Made by a program: the position numbers and the translations under genes. Below, in pieces: positions 1-9,900 of a stretch of 43,870 nt of DNA. The notes under the pieces are model-generated. The model did not search any database. It worked only from the letters and a program-made list of their open reading frames with translations, and had not been told where the DNA came from. Source of the DNA: an uncultured Saprospiraceae bacterium (GTDB lineage: Bacteria; Bacteroidota; Bacteroidia; Chitinophagales; Saprospiraceae); NCBI GenBank assembly GCA_937924495.1, contig CALDSS010000153.1, positions 1 through 43,870 on the forward strand, in the 5' to 3' direction. Each line of letters begins with the position of its first letter. Position 1 is the first letter of the stretch.

Positions 1-3000
1 TTTTCTGCAATCTTCTTTTGTATTGTATTTTCGACTATCACTTTTTTTATTTTTGTTGGTATCGTTTTTTTCTGAATTTTTGGTTTCTCTAACACCGCTA
101 TTCCAGGCATATTTGGTTCACCAGAAAAAGAAGAATATGAAACCTCTTCAGCGTTCAAGCTGTTCAGTTCCCCCTTCAGCGGGTCAGGGGGCAGGCAATC
201 AAATATCCGCTTTCCACCTGGTCTTATTTTTTTGAAAAAACTTCGTTTCTTCTTTTTATCTACTTCCTTTTTTGGAAAGAGAAAAGAAACGTCCAAATCG
301 ACCCCATGACTTACTAATTGAGAAATCAATTCAAAAAGATTTTGTCTGTTTGACTTCCCCTTTCTATCTACTGGAACGACATGAAATTCCTTTCCATCCA
401 AAATGGAATTTATCCAACCAGAACAAGTTGCAGCGGCTCCTACTTCAATAAAAATACGAACACCTCTATCATGAACAGCTTTCACTGTTTTCGGAAAATC
501 TACCGTTTGACAACAAACTTTTGTTGAATTTTCCGCCAATACTTTTTCATCCAATTCCATGGTATCGAGTGTCATGGAAGAAAAGAATGGATACTTCGGT
601 TTTTCTAAAATTTTGAAAGAATGCATATCCAACAACCCATTCAATTCCTTTTTACAGAAATCATGATGAATTACATTTTGGAAAGGAATTTCGACACTTG
701 GCACACCGAGTGTTTCAGCAATTTGATAACAGATAGTTCTATCTCCAGAGATAACTACCTCATTCTCTGTATTGACAAAAGTGAGGTAAACTTGCTCCTG
801 ATTTTCGATAAGTTTTTCTACTTTTTCGCGAGGCGCTATCAAAACTAAACCCACCCATTTTTCTCTGGCTTCTTCAGAAGTGATTCCCCAATGTTCGGCC
901 AATAATTCTAATTTACCGGCAAACCTATTGGTAAAAATTGGAGAATTTTGGAAAACCAAAGTATTGTCAGGATGCCACACTTTGGCACCATAAATCATAC
1001 TGCTGCACTCGCCCATGCTATAGCCAAAAGCGAGATCAGGTTGGATTTTTAAATAGTTATCCAAGACATAAGTCCAAACTTTTGAACAAAACACCCCCGA
1101 ACTCATGAGCGCCAACACATCCTCATGGATAGCTGGGTCTGGGTCGTCTGCTTTTATCTTTTTTGGAAAAGCATAATCAGGAAAAACGAATCGATAAAAA
1201 TCTTTTACGGACTCGCTGTTCTCTGCATAAATTTGAGGGAAGAGTTGAAAAACTTCTTTATTGAGGCCGCTATATGAAGTCGCAGAACCTGGATATACAA
1301 AAGCAATTTCGCCCACCTCCGCCAGCGGGTTTGGTGTAAAATAACTTCCACCCGGAGTTTTTAAAGGCTTTAAATTTATGAACGATTTTGGTATCGAATT
1401 TTTGAAAAATCTGATTTCTCTTAATAAGTCAGATTGAGTGGTAGCTGAGATTACCAAGCAATAAGTCAGTTGATTTTCTTGATAATCTTGGTAAAAGTAA
1501 TTGGATAAATCCTTCAGTTTTTCTCCACTTAAAATTCTACTTTCAAGTGACTCAATTTTTCCAATCAACTCGTCTTCGCCCTCTCCTTTTATGAAAAATA
1601 AAGAAGGCGTATTTGTTAATAAGAAGGTTTGTTCCGACTTATTTTCAAAAGAATAAATCGACTCAGACAAACGAAGACTCATGCCTTCTGCACCATTTAC
1701 CATGGCCTGCCTACAGCCCTTCCCTTGATTCAAAATCCAGGGATGAGAATAGATTGGGAAGTAATAATTTTTGTCATAAAATGCATCGGTAGATGGTTCT
1801 TTCCAATTGGGCACTGTTGGTAAAAAACTGTAGTGCAAACAAATCGCAGTTTTGATCAAACTGGCCAAACCTGAAGCCGCACGGGTATTTCCAAAGTTTG
1901 ATTTTACACTTCCAATGGCAATTTTTTGATTCGGATTATTTTGGGTTAAATACTGAATTTCTTTTTCGTCTTCTGCCTTATTGCCCGATCCATTTATTTC
2001 CAAATAATCAATTCCATCAAAATTTAAACCTTCTCCTATTTCATCGATGATGGCATAGGTTTTCTCCGTTTTTGATTCTGACCTTTTCAAAACCACCGCG
2101 CCAGCTCCTTCTCCTATAAGTTGACCTGCATCGCTTTTATTGAAGGCAATACTTGGTTGCTCATTAGTATTGGTACCCGATTGTAAATTTCGATATAAAA
2201 CAGATTCCAAGCCTCCTGCGAAGTCAACAGCTCCGACCACCACTGCATCTACCTCGCCTTTTGAAAGCAAGTTTTGCGCAATTTCTAAAGCCTTAAATGC
2301 TGAATTATCACCTGCCGAAACTGTAAATGCTGGGCCAGAAAAATCCCATAATTGAGCAATACGACTTGCCATAATGTTCCCAACAAAACTGGTATGCTGA
2401 CTTGGCGTCTGTGCCCCATCTCGATAATAAACTGCGTTTCTCAGATTCGAACTTAACTTATCATTATTCAAGCCATTGAGTGCATCTGCTAATTGCCATT
2501 CCAAATCCCATCGCGCCAAATAATGATGAATGGTTGGTTCACTTTCCATTGCAATTAGGACTGCAACGTTTTGACCTTCTTCCAAACCTGCATCTTGAAT
2601 GGCATTGTCAGCAACTTTCAAAATTAACGCTTGCTGCGGCTCTAAAGTCTCGGCCTCAGCGGGTTGAATTTTATACCTTAATAGGTCGATTTCAAAATCT
2701 TCGATGTAACTCCCTTTTGGTGCTTTTCCATCCTTCAACCCAAACTTGGTTAGCAGTTCTTTATTCTCATCAAAACCTTTCCACCGCTCTTTTGGCAATT
2801 CTCGGAAATGTTGTTTTCCATAAAAAATAGAACTGTAGAAATCATCAATATTATCACAATCCCCAAAATGAATATCCATACCGATTATGGACATCGGTAG
2901 GAGTTCTATTCTACTCTCTGGGTTAAGTTTACTAAACCGTTGAGGTTTAGTAAACTTGGAATCATCAGCTCCTTTCACATAATTCTGAACCACCATGTGC

Positions 3001-4316
3001 GCATTAGTTCCTCCAAAGCCAAAGGAATTGATGGCCGCTTGAACATTGGCTCCATTCCATTTCGTTGGTGAAGAAATCATCTGACTTTCACCTATCCAAT
3101 CGTTGTCGGCATTTAAGCCTTTTTGTAAATTTATATTTGGTGGAATGATGCCCTTTTGCATCGACAAAATCACCTTATGCAAACCAGACATTGCAGCAGC
3201 GGTGAGCAAATGCCCCATGTTTGATTTTACAGATCCGAGGAGCGGTTTTGCATCATGCTGCTTAAAAAAATCTGCAATCGAATTCAGCTCTGTGGTATCC
3301 CCTAAAGGAGTCCCTGTGGCATGACATTCGAGATAAGAAGTATCTGATGGAGAAATATTATTTTCTGAATATGCTCTTTCAAAAGCTAATTTTTGACCCT
3401 CAGGATTGGGACTCAATAAAAATTTTCCTCGTCCATCATTCGATAAACCCGTTCCACAAATGACTGCTAAGATGTTATCGCCATCTCGCTCAGCATCAGC
3501 CAATCTTTTCAAAACCACCATACCTGCACCCTCTGAGGAAACCAATCCGCCTGAGTCTTTGTCTAGAGGAACAAACTTCGAATTTCCATCCGCATAGGCA
3601 TGAAAAATTGAAAAACCCATGTGGATGAATAATTGGTCAGAGCCACAAACGGCGCCGGCCAACATCATATCTGATTTACCAGTCGCCAATTCATCACAAG
3701 CCAACTTGATCGCATACAGTGAAGTGGCACATGCTGCGTCCAACGAATAATGAGTGGTTCCTAAACCCAACGCCTTTTTTACAATTTTGGAAGGCGCTTC
3801 ATCAAGGGTATTTGGATTATGGTATGGAAAATTTGAAGGTTTGATTTGAATCGAAGAATCGCCCAAATGATTTTGCAAAACTTTTTGAGCTGTTTCGGAA
3901 TAAATTTCCGACATCATTTTATGCGAAGTAGCTGTTGGAAAAGATAGCGTTCCTAAAATTACGCCACATTTTTCAAGGGCTGCCTCCTTATTTAAATAGC
4001 CGCTTTCGCGCAAAGATTCTTTCGCTACATGAAGACTCCACTGATATAATTTATCTTTCTGAGAAAGTTGGTTGGCTGGAATTTTAAATCCACTGGCATC
4101 AAACTGAAAATCGCGAATGTACCCTCCTCGCAAGGAATAACATTTGTCAACTACACCTTTAGATGGGTCATAAAAAAGATTCGGGTCTGCTCCAAAATCT
4201 TCTGCGTTGGAAAGGCTGGTGAGGTCTTTCCCTTCCATTAAATTTTTCCAAAATTCCTCTGAAGTAGAAGAACCTGGAAACAACCCAGATATGCCTATGA
4301 TTGCGTATTTGCTCAT
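1..4316 (-). CDS. KS-CLF-AT subunit of a PUFA synthase-like secondary lipid synthase (PfaC/Pfa3-like), partial, runs off left edge
   Basis: The frame is open from ATG 4316 to the window edge, about 1438 residues, so the C-terminus is missing. An N-terminal ketosynthase (about 1-450) has its nucleophile Cys196 in DAACATS and the two catalytic histidines in CHATGTPLGD and SNMGH. A second KS fold (about 470-880) has Asp670 where the cysteine should be (SAGDNSA), as expected of a chain-length factor. An acyltransferase-like domain (about 1010-1330) follows with Ser1100 in GYSMGE. KS-CLF-AT followed by two dehydratases and an acyltransferase is the layout of myxobacterial Pfa3; only the first three domains can be seen here. 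It lies 76 bp downstream of the KR-DH gene and is probably in the same operon. Two repeat-like palindromes fall in linkers, near residues 454-464 and 1376-1383. The domain calls are secure. The product (PUFA or another secondary lipid) is inferred. Confidence 0.9.
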   Translation of the reverse strand, partial: MSKYAIIGISGLFPGSSTSEEFWKNLMEGKDLTSLSNAEDFGADPNLFYDPSKGVVDKCYSLRGGYIRDFQFDASGFKIPANQLSQKDKLYQWSLHVAKESLRESGYLNKEAALEKCGVILGTLSFPTATSHKMMSEIYSETAQKVLQNHLGDSSIQIKPSNFPYHNPNTLDEAPSKIVKKALGLGTTHYSLDAACATSLYAIKLACDELATGKSDMMLAGAVCGSDQLFIHMGFSIFHAYADGNSKFVPLDKDSGGLVSSEGAGMVVLKRLADAERDGDNILAVICGTGLSNDGRGKFLLSPNPEGQKLAFERAYSENNISPSDTSYLECHATGTPLGDTTELNSIADFFKQHDAKPLLGSVKSNMGHLLTAAAMSGLHKVILSMQKGIIPPNINLQKGLNADNDWIGESQMISSPTKWNGANVQAAINSFGFGGTNAHMVVQNYVKGADDSKFTKPQRFSKLNPESRIELLPMSIIGMDIHFGDCDNIDDFYSSIFYGKQHFRELPKERWKGFDENKELLTKFGLKDGKAPKGSYIEDFEIDLLRYKIQPAEAETLEPQQALILKVADNAIQDAGLEEGQNVAVLIAMESEPTIHHYLARWDLEWQLADALNGLNNDKLSSNLRNAVYYRDGAQTPSQHTSFVGNIMASRIAQLWDFSGPAFTVSAGDNSAFKALEIAQNLLSKGEVDAVVVGAVDFAGGLESVLYRNLQSGTNTNEQPSIAFNKSDAGQLIGEGAGAVVLKRSESKTEKTYAIIDEIGEGLNFDGIDYLEINGSGNKAEDEKEIQYLTQNNPNQKIAIGSVKSNFGNTRAASGLASLIKTAICLHYSFLPTVPNWKEPSTDAFYDKNYYFPIYSHPWILNQGKGCRQAMVNGAEGMSLRLSESIYSFENKSEQTFLLTNTPSLFFIKGEGEDELIGKIESLESRILSGEKLKDLSNYFYQDYQENQLTYCLVISATTQSDLLREIRFFKNSIPKSFINLKPLKTPGGSYFTPNPLAEVGEIAFVYPGSATSYSGLNKEVFQLFPQIYAENSESVKDFYRFVFPDYAFPKKIKADDPDPAIHEDVLALMSSGVFCSKVWTYVLDNYLKIQPDLAFGYSMGECSSMIYGAKVWHPDNTLVFQNSPIFTNRFAGKLELLAEHWGITSEEAREKWVGLVLIAPREKVEKLIENQEQVYLTFVNTENEVVISGDRTICYQIAETLGVPSVEIPFQNVIHHDFCKKELNGLLDMHSFKILEKPKYPFFSSMTLDTMELDEKVLAENSTKVCCQTVDFPKTVKAVHDRGVRIFIEVGAAATCSGWINSILDGKEFHVVPVDRKGKSNRQNLFELISQLVSHGVDLDVSFLFPKKEVDKKKKRSFFKKIRPGGKRIFDCLPPDPLKGELNSLNAEEVSYSSFSGEPNMPGIAVLEKPKIQKKTIPTKIKKVIVENTIQKKIAE
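170..191. repeat. GC-rich palindromic repeat-like element inside a coding linker
   Basis: CCCCCT (170-175) and AGGGGG (186-191) are inverted around a 10-bp centre, in a GC-rich island within AT-rich DNA. On the coding (minus) strand it reads in frame as Pro-Pro-Asp-Pro-Leu-Lys-Gly-Glu, downstream of the AT domain. Elements of this CCCCCT/AGGGGG type are, from memory, scattered through many Bacteroidota genomes; this was not checked against a database. Confidence 0.5.
2925..2957. repeat. Perfect 14-bp-arm palindrome inside the KS-CLF linker
   Basis: AAGTTTACTAAACC (2925-2938) and its exact reverse complement (2944-2957) flank the 5-bp centre GTTGA. The element is in frame within the lipid synthase gene and encodes roughly SKFTKPQRFSK, in the linker between the ketosynthase and the chain-length factor. 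A perfect 14-bp arm is unlikely by chance. It looks like an inserted dispersed repeat tolerated in a flexible linker. Confidence 0.7.
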
Positions 4317-4367
4317 TCGTAAAACGAACCGTCAGTCCGTGAAATTTTGTGTTTTTAGTGTTGTTTT

Positions 4368-4388
4368 TTTCGGACTGGTAGTCCGAAA
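4368..4388. repeat. Stem-loop between the KR-DH and KS-CLF-AT genes
   Basis: TTTCGGACT (4368-4376) and AGTCCGAAA (4380-4388) form a perfect 9-bp stem with a 3-nt loop. A further AGTCCG occurs at 4334-4339. The stem lies just past the KR-DH stop codon (4393). On the transcribed minus strand it is followed by A residues rather than T residues, so it is not a normal intrinsic terminator. It could stabilise or process the mRNA, or be a dispersed repeat. Confidence 0.6.
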
Positions 4389-4392
4389 TACG

Positions 4393-6876
4393 TTACCATT
4401 GAAGATCTTTAGAAATTGTCAAGGTCGCTCCTTCTGTTTGCATGAAGAGATTATTATCCTCATCAAAAACTCGACAGGTAGCTACCATTTTATAGTCATC
4501 TGCCTCCTCAACTTCTATGGTACAAAACAGTCTTTTTTCAAAAGGAATATTTTCGTAAAGTGTCACCGAACGGGTAGAGACTGGAAGTCCTTTGGCTCCG
4601 TCTTTAAACATTTTCACCCAAACCACTATTCCTTGATAGTGAATATCGCTATAGAATGGATTGACTTTTCTTGCACTAAATTGGCCTTGATCCTTATCGG
4701 GAACCACAGGCGAATTGCATTGCATAATCAATTGTTTCTCTGAGGCATCGAGTAGTTTTTCAATGCCTTGAAAATACTTGCCGTGAAACAAAGTTCCGTC
4801 TTGATATAGAATCGAACCATCGGTTGGTTCATATTTTCCACTATTGGTTGGATGAAATTTAGGTTTTGGAGGAATATTGTTTTTGTGTCGTATTGTTACC
4901 TTGGATTTGTAATGATAAGTCGGCAGTTTTCTCCCTTCGTCCTGACTTGAAACCACCACATTGAAGGTAATCTCATCTTCCGTTTTTTCCAACTCTTCTA
5001 CTTCCGAAAGGTAAATCTCTTTTTCATTACCATCAAAAACCAACCCTTTGAAAAGTTTGGTTTCAAAAACCCTGAAAATCTTATAATCTGGATAAAGGTT
5101 ATGACAAGTTTGTGCAGTCCAACTGATGGCATTGACCACAGGCATCACAGGTTTTCCTTGAATCACATGATGATGTAAAAAAGGGTTTTCTTCCAGTTTT
5201 ACTGTTCTAATTACTCGGTGATTTCTTTTCTCACCAATATAGCTACGAGCAGCAGGTAAAGTACCTCCAATGATGCATTGCGGTTCTTCAAAGTACTCCT
5301 GTCTCAATTCATTTACCAACAATGCTGGCCCTCCTTCACTATTGACCAACTCTACCCCATGCGCTTCGAACTGAGCTTTCAATTCGCCCGTCACCATACC
5401 GCTGTCCCATGCACCCCAATTGATGGCAGTTACATGTGTATTCGGATGATTGGTTTTGAAAAGGTGAGCAGCTTGGCTCAAAATTTCATTGGCAATAGCA
5501 TAATCTGATTGACCAATATTTCCATAAAAACCAGCAACAGATGAGAACAAAATCAGATGATCCAAATTATGAATATCAACTGATTGAAAGAGAGAGAGCA
5601 GTCCATCTAATTTTACAGAAAGTACGTTCTCAAAATCCGCTTCTGATTTATCTTGAATGTATTTATCAGCCAATCGCCCTGCGCCATGCATGGCTCCAGT
5701 GATTTTCCCAAGTTGTTTTTCTGCTGCTTTTAATTGAGTTGAAAAACTGGCAGCATTCGTTACATCACCTTTTATATAAATGGCTTGAGCGCCATGACTT
5801 TTCACTTTATTTAAAGTGTCTTCAATTTCTTTTTTGGCCGTGATATTTTTGAAAATTCGTCTGACTTCTTTCAAGTTTGGTTTCTCGCCACGAGCTTTCA
5901 TGTCTTCCATGATCAGACGTTTCAAATCACCCTCTGAAGAGAAATTTTCCGCGAAAGCGGGCACCTGATAATCGAAGTCTGAACGGCCGAGCAAAATGAA
6001 TTTGCATTGGAAACAACGCGCCATTTCTACCACACATTTGGCAGTTACTCCTTTTGCACCACCACTCACTAAAAACACCGAATCTGAAGAAACAGTGGTT
6101 TTAATTTGCTCATTATCAGTCAGTTGTACTTTTTTAGCAGTCGTCGTTTTTCGTCCTTCTTCCGAAAATGCAGTCTCAACATAAGTCAAATCAGCATCGT
6201 GAAATTCAGCAATCACTTGATCCGCAATCACTTCAACAGCTAACTCTGGTTGGATATCAACTGCTCGACAATAAACTGGCGACCATTCCAAATTCAAGCA
6301 TTTGATCAATCCTTTTAAACCACCACCAATGACAGAAATATTGCCTCTTTTGCCTTGCCCCAATTTACCATCGAGACGGGTGACCGACATAAATCCAACT
6401 CGTTGTTTTTCACCTAGTTCATTCAGTGAAAGTTTTAGGTGTTTTGCCAAAAAGAAAACTGCTTTTACAATTTCCCTTTCAGTCTTAAAATGTTGGACGA
6501 ATCGGCCACCCTGAAATTCGAAATGTGGATGGAGATGAATAAAACTACCAATCGCACCATGCTCTTTAGCAATTTCCTGTAAAGCTTCTCCAATTGCGAA
6601 ATCCGAAATTTCAGGTAAATCAAATGCGTTTACCTTGATTGGGTTGGGTACATTTGGCAAATTTAAAACAGCCACTTTTTGGTTATTGGCAGCAAGTTTT
6701 GAAAACACTTTTTGTGTTAATTTTGAACCATCATTGGTCAATAAAATACAATGTGTGAGCGGTATCTGAAATTCGTAAAAATCTGGTCGAGGAAGGTACT
6801 GCAAGGTCACTCTACTACGAGTAACACCATGGAAATCTCCAATTGGAACAGTTGTGTTCTGTTTTGGAGTTTCCAT
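4393..6876 (-). CDS. Ketoreductase-dehydratase (KR-DH) subunit of the PUFA synthase-like system
   Basis: The 827-residue protein corresponds to the C-terminal part of a Pfa2/PfaA-type megasynthase encoded as a separate gene. Residues 1 to about 250 look like the structural (non-catalytic) half of a ketoreductase. The catalytic Rossmann half follows with the NADPH loop GGAKGVT (about 272-278), Ser445/446, Tyr459 and Asn463 (YAIAN). A hot-dog dehydratase of the PS-DH type begins near 560. Its candidate catalytic His570 lies in the HHHVIQGKPVMP motif. It would reduce the 3-ketoacyl-ACP made by the neighbouring KS proteins and dehydrate it. It starts at ATG 6876, 50 bp after the KS-AT-ACP gene, and is probably co-transcribed. 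Separation of KR-DH from the KS-AT-ACP protein is the unusual point; no frameshift joins the two frames. Confidence 0.9.
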   Translation of the reverse strand: METPKQNTTVPIGDFHGVTRSRVTLQYLPRPDFYEFQIPLTHCILLTNDGSKLTQKVFSKLAANNQKVAVLNLPNVPNPIKVNAFDLPEISDFAIGEALQEIAKEHGAIGSFIHLHPHFEFQGGRFVQHFKTEREIVKAVFFLAKHLKLSLNELGEKQRVGFMSVTRLDGKLGQGKRGNISVIGGGLKGLIKCLNLEWSPVYCRAVDIQPELAVEVIADQVIAEFHDADLTYVETAFSEEGRKTTTAKKVQLTDNEQIKTTVSSDSVFLVSGGAKGVTAKCVVEMARCFQCKFILLGRSDFDYQVPAFAENFSSEGDLKRLIMEDMKARGEKPNLKEVRRIFKNITAKKEIEDTLNKVKSHGAQAIYIKGDVTNAASFSTQLKAAEKQLGKITGAMHGAGRLADKYIQDKSEADFENVLSVKLDGLLSLFQSVDIHNLDHLILFSSVAGFYGNIGQSDYAIANEILSQAAHLFKTNHPNTHVTAINWGAWDSGMVTGELKAQFEAHGVELVNSEGGPALLVNELRQEYFEEPQCIIGGTLPAARSYIGEKRNHRVIRTVKLEENPFLHHHVIQGKPVMPVVNAISWTAQTCHNLYPDYKIFRVFETKLFKGLVFDGNEKEIYLSEVEELEKTEDEITFNVVVSSQDEGRKLPTYHYKSKVTIRHKNNIPPKPKFHPTNSGKYEPTDGSILYQDGTLFHGKYFQGIEKLLDASEKQLIMQCNSPVVPDKDQGQFSARKVNPFYSDIHYQGIVVWVKMFKDGAKGLPVSTRSVTLYENIPFEKRLFCTIEVEEADDYKMVATCRVFDEDNNLFMQTEGATLTISKDLQW

Positions 6877-6926
6877 TGTAAACCTCTCTTCCTTCCGCGC
6901 AACAACCTGAGGTTCAGAAGCTACGC

Positions 6927-9900
6927 TTACCCCTTTTTTGAGCTAACGAAAGTTACAATTTCTCCCAAAGTTCTAAGCTCCGTCAGGTCATTTGGATTGA
7001 TGTCTGACATGGCTGGATATTGGCTAGTCAATGCTCCAAAAATTTCTACTCTTTTTATTGAATCAATTCCCAAATCCGCTTCCATATCCATTTCCAACTC
7101 AAGCATCTCGGCTGGGTAACCTGTCTTTTCTGATACTACTTCTAAAAGTGCCTTTTCCATCTCTGCTTGAGAAACGCCTCCTGAAGATGGTGCCGTTGCA
7201 GCTCCATTGGAAACAGCAGCAACTGGTTGACTCACAACAGGTTGTGGAGTTGAAACTGGTGCAGCGGCAACAGGTGCTGAACCCGCTTTTCCAGTTACAA
7301 AAGTTACAATTTCACCTAAGGTTCTTAACTCCGTCAAGTCATTAGGATTGATGTTAGACATCTCTGGATATTGTGCCGTTAGCGCTCCAAAGATTTCTAC
7401 TCTTTTAATGGAATCAATTCCTAAATCTGCTTCCATATCCATTTCCAACTCAAGCATCTCGGCTGGATAACCTGTCTTTTCTGATACTACCTCTAAAAGG
7501 ATTCCAGAAATTTTTCCAGCGTTCAATCCACCACCATTTGGAGCTGGAGTTGATACAACTGGAGGTGCAACTGGAGCCACTACTTTTTGCACCACTGGCG
7601 TGGCAACCGTCGAATGTCCATTGCTGTGGCCGTTTCCATTTCCATTGGAATGAATGATTGGCTGAATCACCTTTGGGGTGGTCACTACAGGAGTGGCAGC
7701 AACAGCAGCAGTTGCCATAACTGGAGCTGATTTTCCAGCCTCAATTTGGCCTGCAACAAGGTTGATTAATTGTTGTGCTTGAGCATTTTGCTCACTCATG
7801 AATCGTTCAAAAATCTCTAAGGATTTGTTTTGGTTTGCTTGGAACGACTGGAGCGTTTGTTGTAAAACTTGGAGTGCCTCTTTTGTCATTTCTTCTGAAT
7901 TTTGTTCTTGATTTTGAATTGGTACTTCTATAATTTTCTCCACGATTTTCTCTACTTCCACTATTTTTTCAACGGGTACGTTAACTATTTTTTCTACTAC
8001 TTGTGTTGCTGATTGCGATACTTTGAAACCATTGTTCAATACATCATCATAGGCTTTTAGCGTTTTCGGAGAAACGTAGTTACTGCCATTCAACTCAACA
8101 GTTAATTTTGTTTTTGGTGCTGGCAATGGTTGGATAGCCTTGTACGGATCAACATTTTTTAACGGAACACCCAAAACTTGCAATTGAACCACCGCTTGTC
8201 TGAACTGCAAATCACTATTCTTTTTTGCATTCGGATTTAGTGCAACTGCAACATAATCTTTTCCACTCAAAACGGATTTTACCAAATTAGTAAGCACCCC
8301 CTTTGGTCCAAACTCTACAAAGATGCGACCTCCATTTGCATGAATATTTTCTATCTGTTGTTTGAAAAAGACAGGTTTTAAAATCTGTTCTTTCAATAGA
8401 GATTTCACTTCATTTAAATTGGAAGGATATGGTTGTGCTGTACTATTTGCGTAAACTGGAATTTGTGGTTTATTAAATTTCAAACCATGAACAAAACTTG
8501 CAAATGGTTTTTGAGCATGTGCCACAAACTCGGTATGAAAAGCTGCTGAAACAGGTAACGGAATCACAGTCAAACCTGCTGCAACTAATTGATTTTGAGC
8601 ATTTTGTATCGCATCTGTTCCTCCTGCAATAATAATTTGTCTATCAGAATTTACGTTTGCAATTTTAACTCCTGCAATAGATTTGATTGCCGCTTGCACT
8701 TCATCAAAAGATGCTTTGACAGCAGCCATCGTTCCGGCATCACCGCCTGCTTCTTGTGCCATGGCATTACCACGCGTCTTTGCCAATTCGAGAAAAGTTG
8801 CATCGTCATAAACTCCTGCCGCCCAAAGCGCAGTTAGCTCTCCAAAACTGTGGCCAGCTACAAAATTTGGATTAAAGCCAGCTGATTTCAAAGTTTTGAA
8901 AAGCCCCATACTCATGGCTCCAATCGAAGGCTGAGCATTTTGGGTCTTGGTGAGTTCGACTTGCTGTTGTGCTCTTTCTTCTTTTGAAAAAACAGGGACT
9001 GGAAAAATCGTTTTTGTCAAATCTCCTGTTTTCGCGAAAGCGTCATAAATCGCTGGAAAAGTGTTGGCCAATGCCCCACCCATTCCAACATATTGTGAAC
9101 CTTGTCCCGAAAACAAGGCCACCAAATTGGTAGAACTATCGATGCTGCTTGCACGAAAATAGATTCCTTTTGGATGTTCCCATCCTGCTTGATTGGCTGC
9201 CAATTGTTGGGCTGCAATTTGGAAGTATTCAATTGCCTCTTCTTTCGTTTTTACAACAAACCCCAATCTTGGTTGACTGGTATTCAAATCAAGACTTCTT
9301 GAATTTTCAACTAATTTACCAAATTCCAAATCTCCGTTCTCACCAGAAAGCGTAGTCGGAATGGATTGACATTGTTTAATTAAAGTTGCAACCGATTCCT
9401 CTTGAAGCAAAACTGTTTTGTAGGGTTCGTGCAAGCGATAATTGCCTGATTTTTCACTACCATACTCTTCCATCGCAATGTGGATATTGATTCCACCAAA
9501 GCCAAAAGCACTTAAACTTGCTCTTCTTGGATACTCTGTTTTAAACCAAGGACGCGTTTCTGTATTAAGATAAAAAGGTGTGTTTTTAATATCAAACTTT
9601 GGATTTGGCGCTGCCACATTCAAGGTGGGTGGCAATACTTTGTGATGCAATGCCAAAGCAGCTTTTATCATCCCAGCCGCACCTGCAGCTGATTTAGTAT
9701 GACCAATCTGTGATTTTACAGAACCCAAAGCAATATGCTGATTTTCACCAGAGAAAACCATATTCATGGAGGTAAACTCGGTTGGGTCACCTGCTCCAGT
9801 GCCTGTTCCGTGCGCTTCAACAAGCCCAACGGTTGATGCTGGATAACCTGCATCTTCATAAGTGCGTCCCATCGCCAACGCTTGACCGCTTGGGCGTGGT

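Noticed and set aside
4368-4388. Intrinsic terminator inside the synthase operon
   Set aside because: The stem is good but no T run follows it on the transcribed strand.
4207-4743. Plus-strand frame of 178 codons
   Set aside because: It lies antisense to the ends of the KR-DH and KS-CLF-AT genes, which have clear domains; its sequence has no recognisable family.
6876-6927. Frameshift splitting one PfaA gene into two
   Set aside because: The upstream protein ends properly after the second ACP and the KR-DH gene has its own ATG after a 50-bp spacer; no reading frame joins them.
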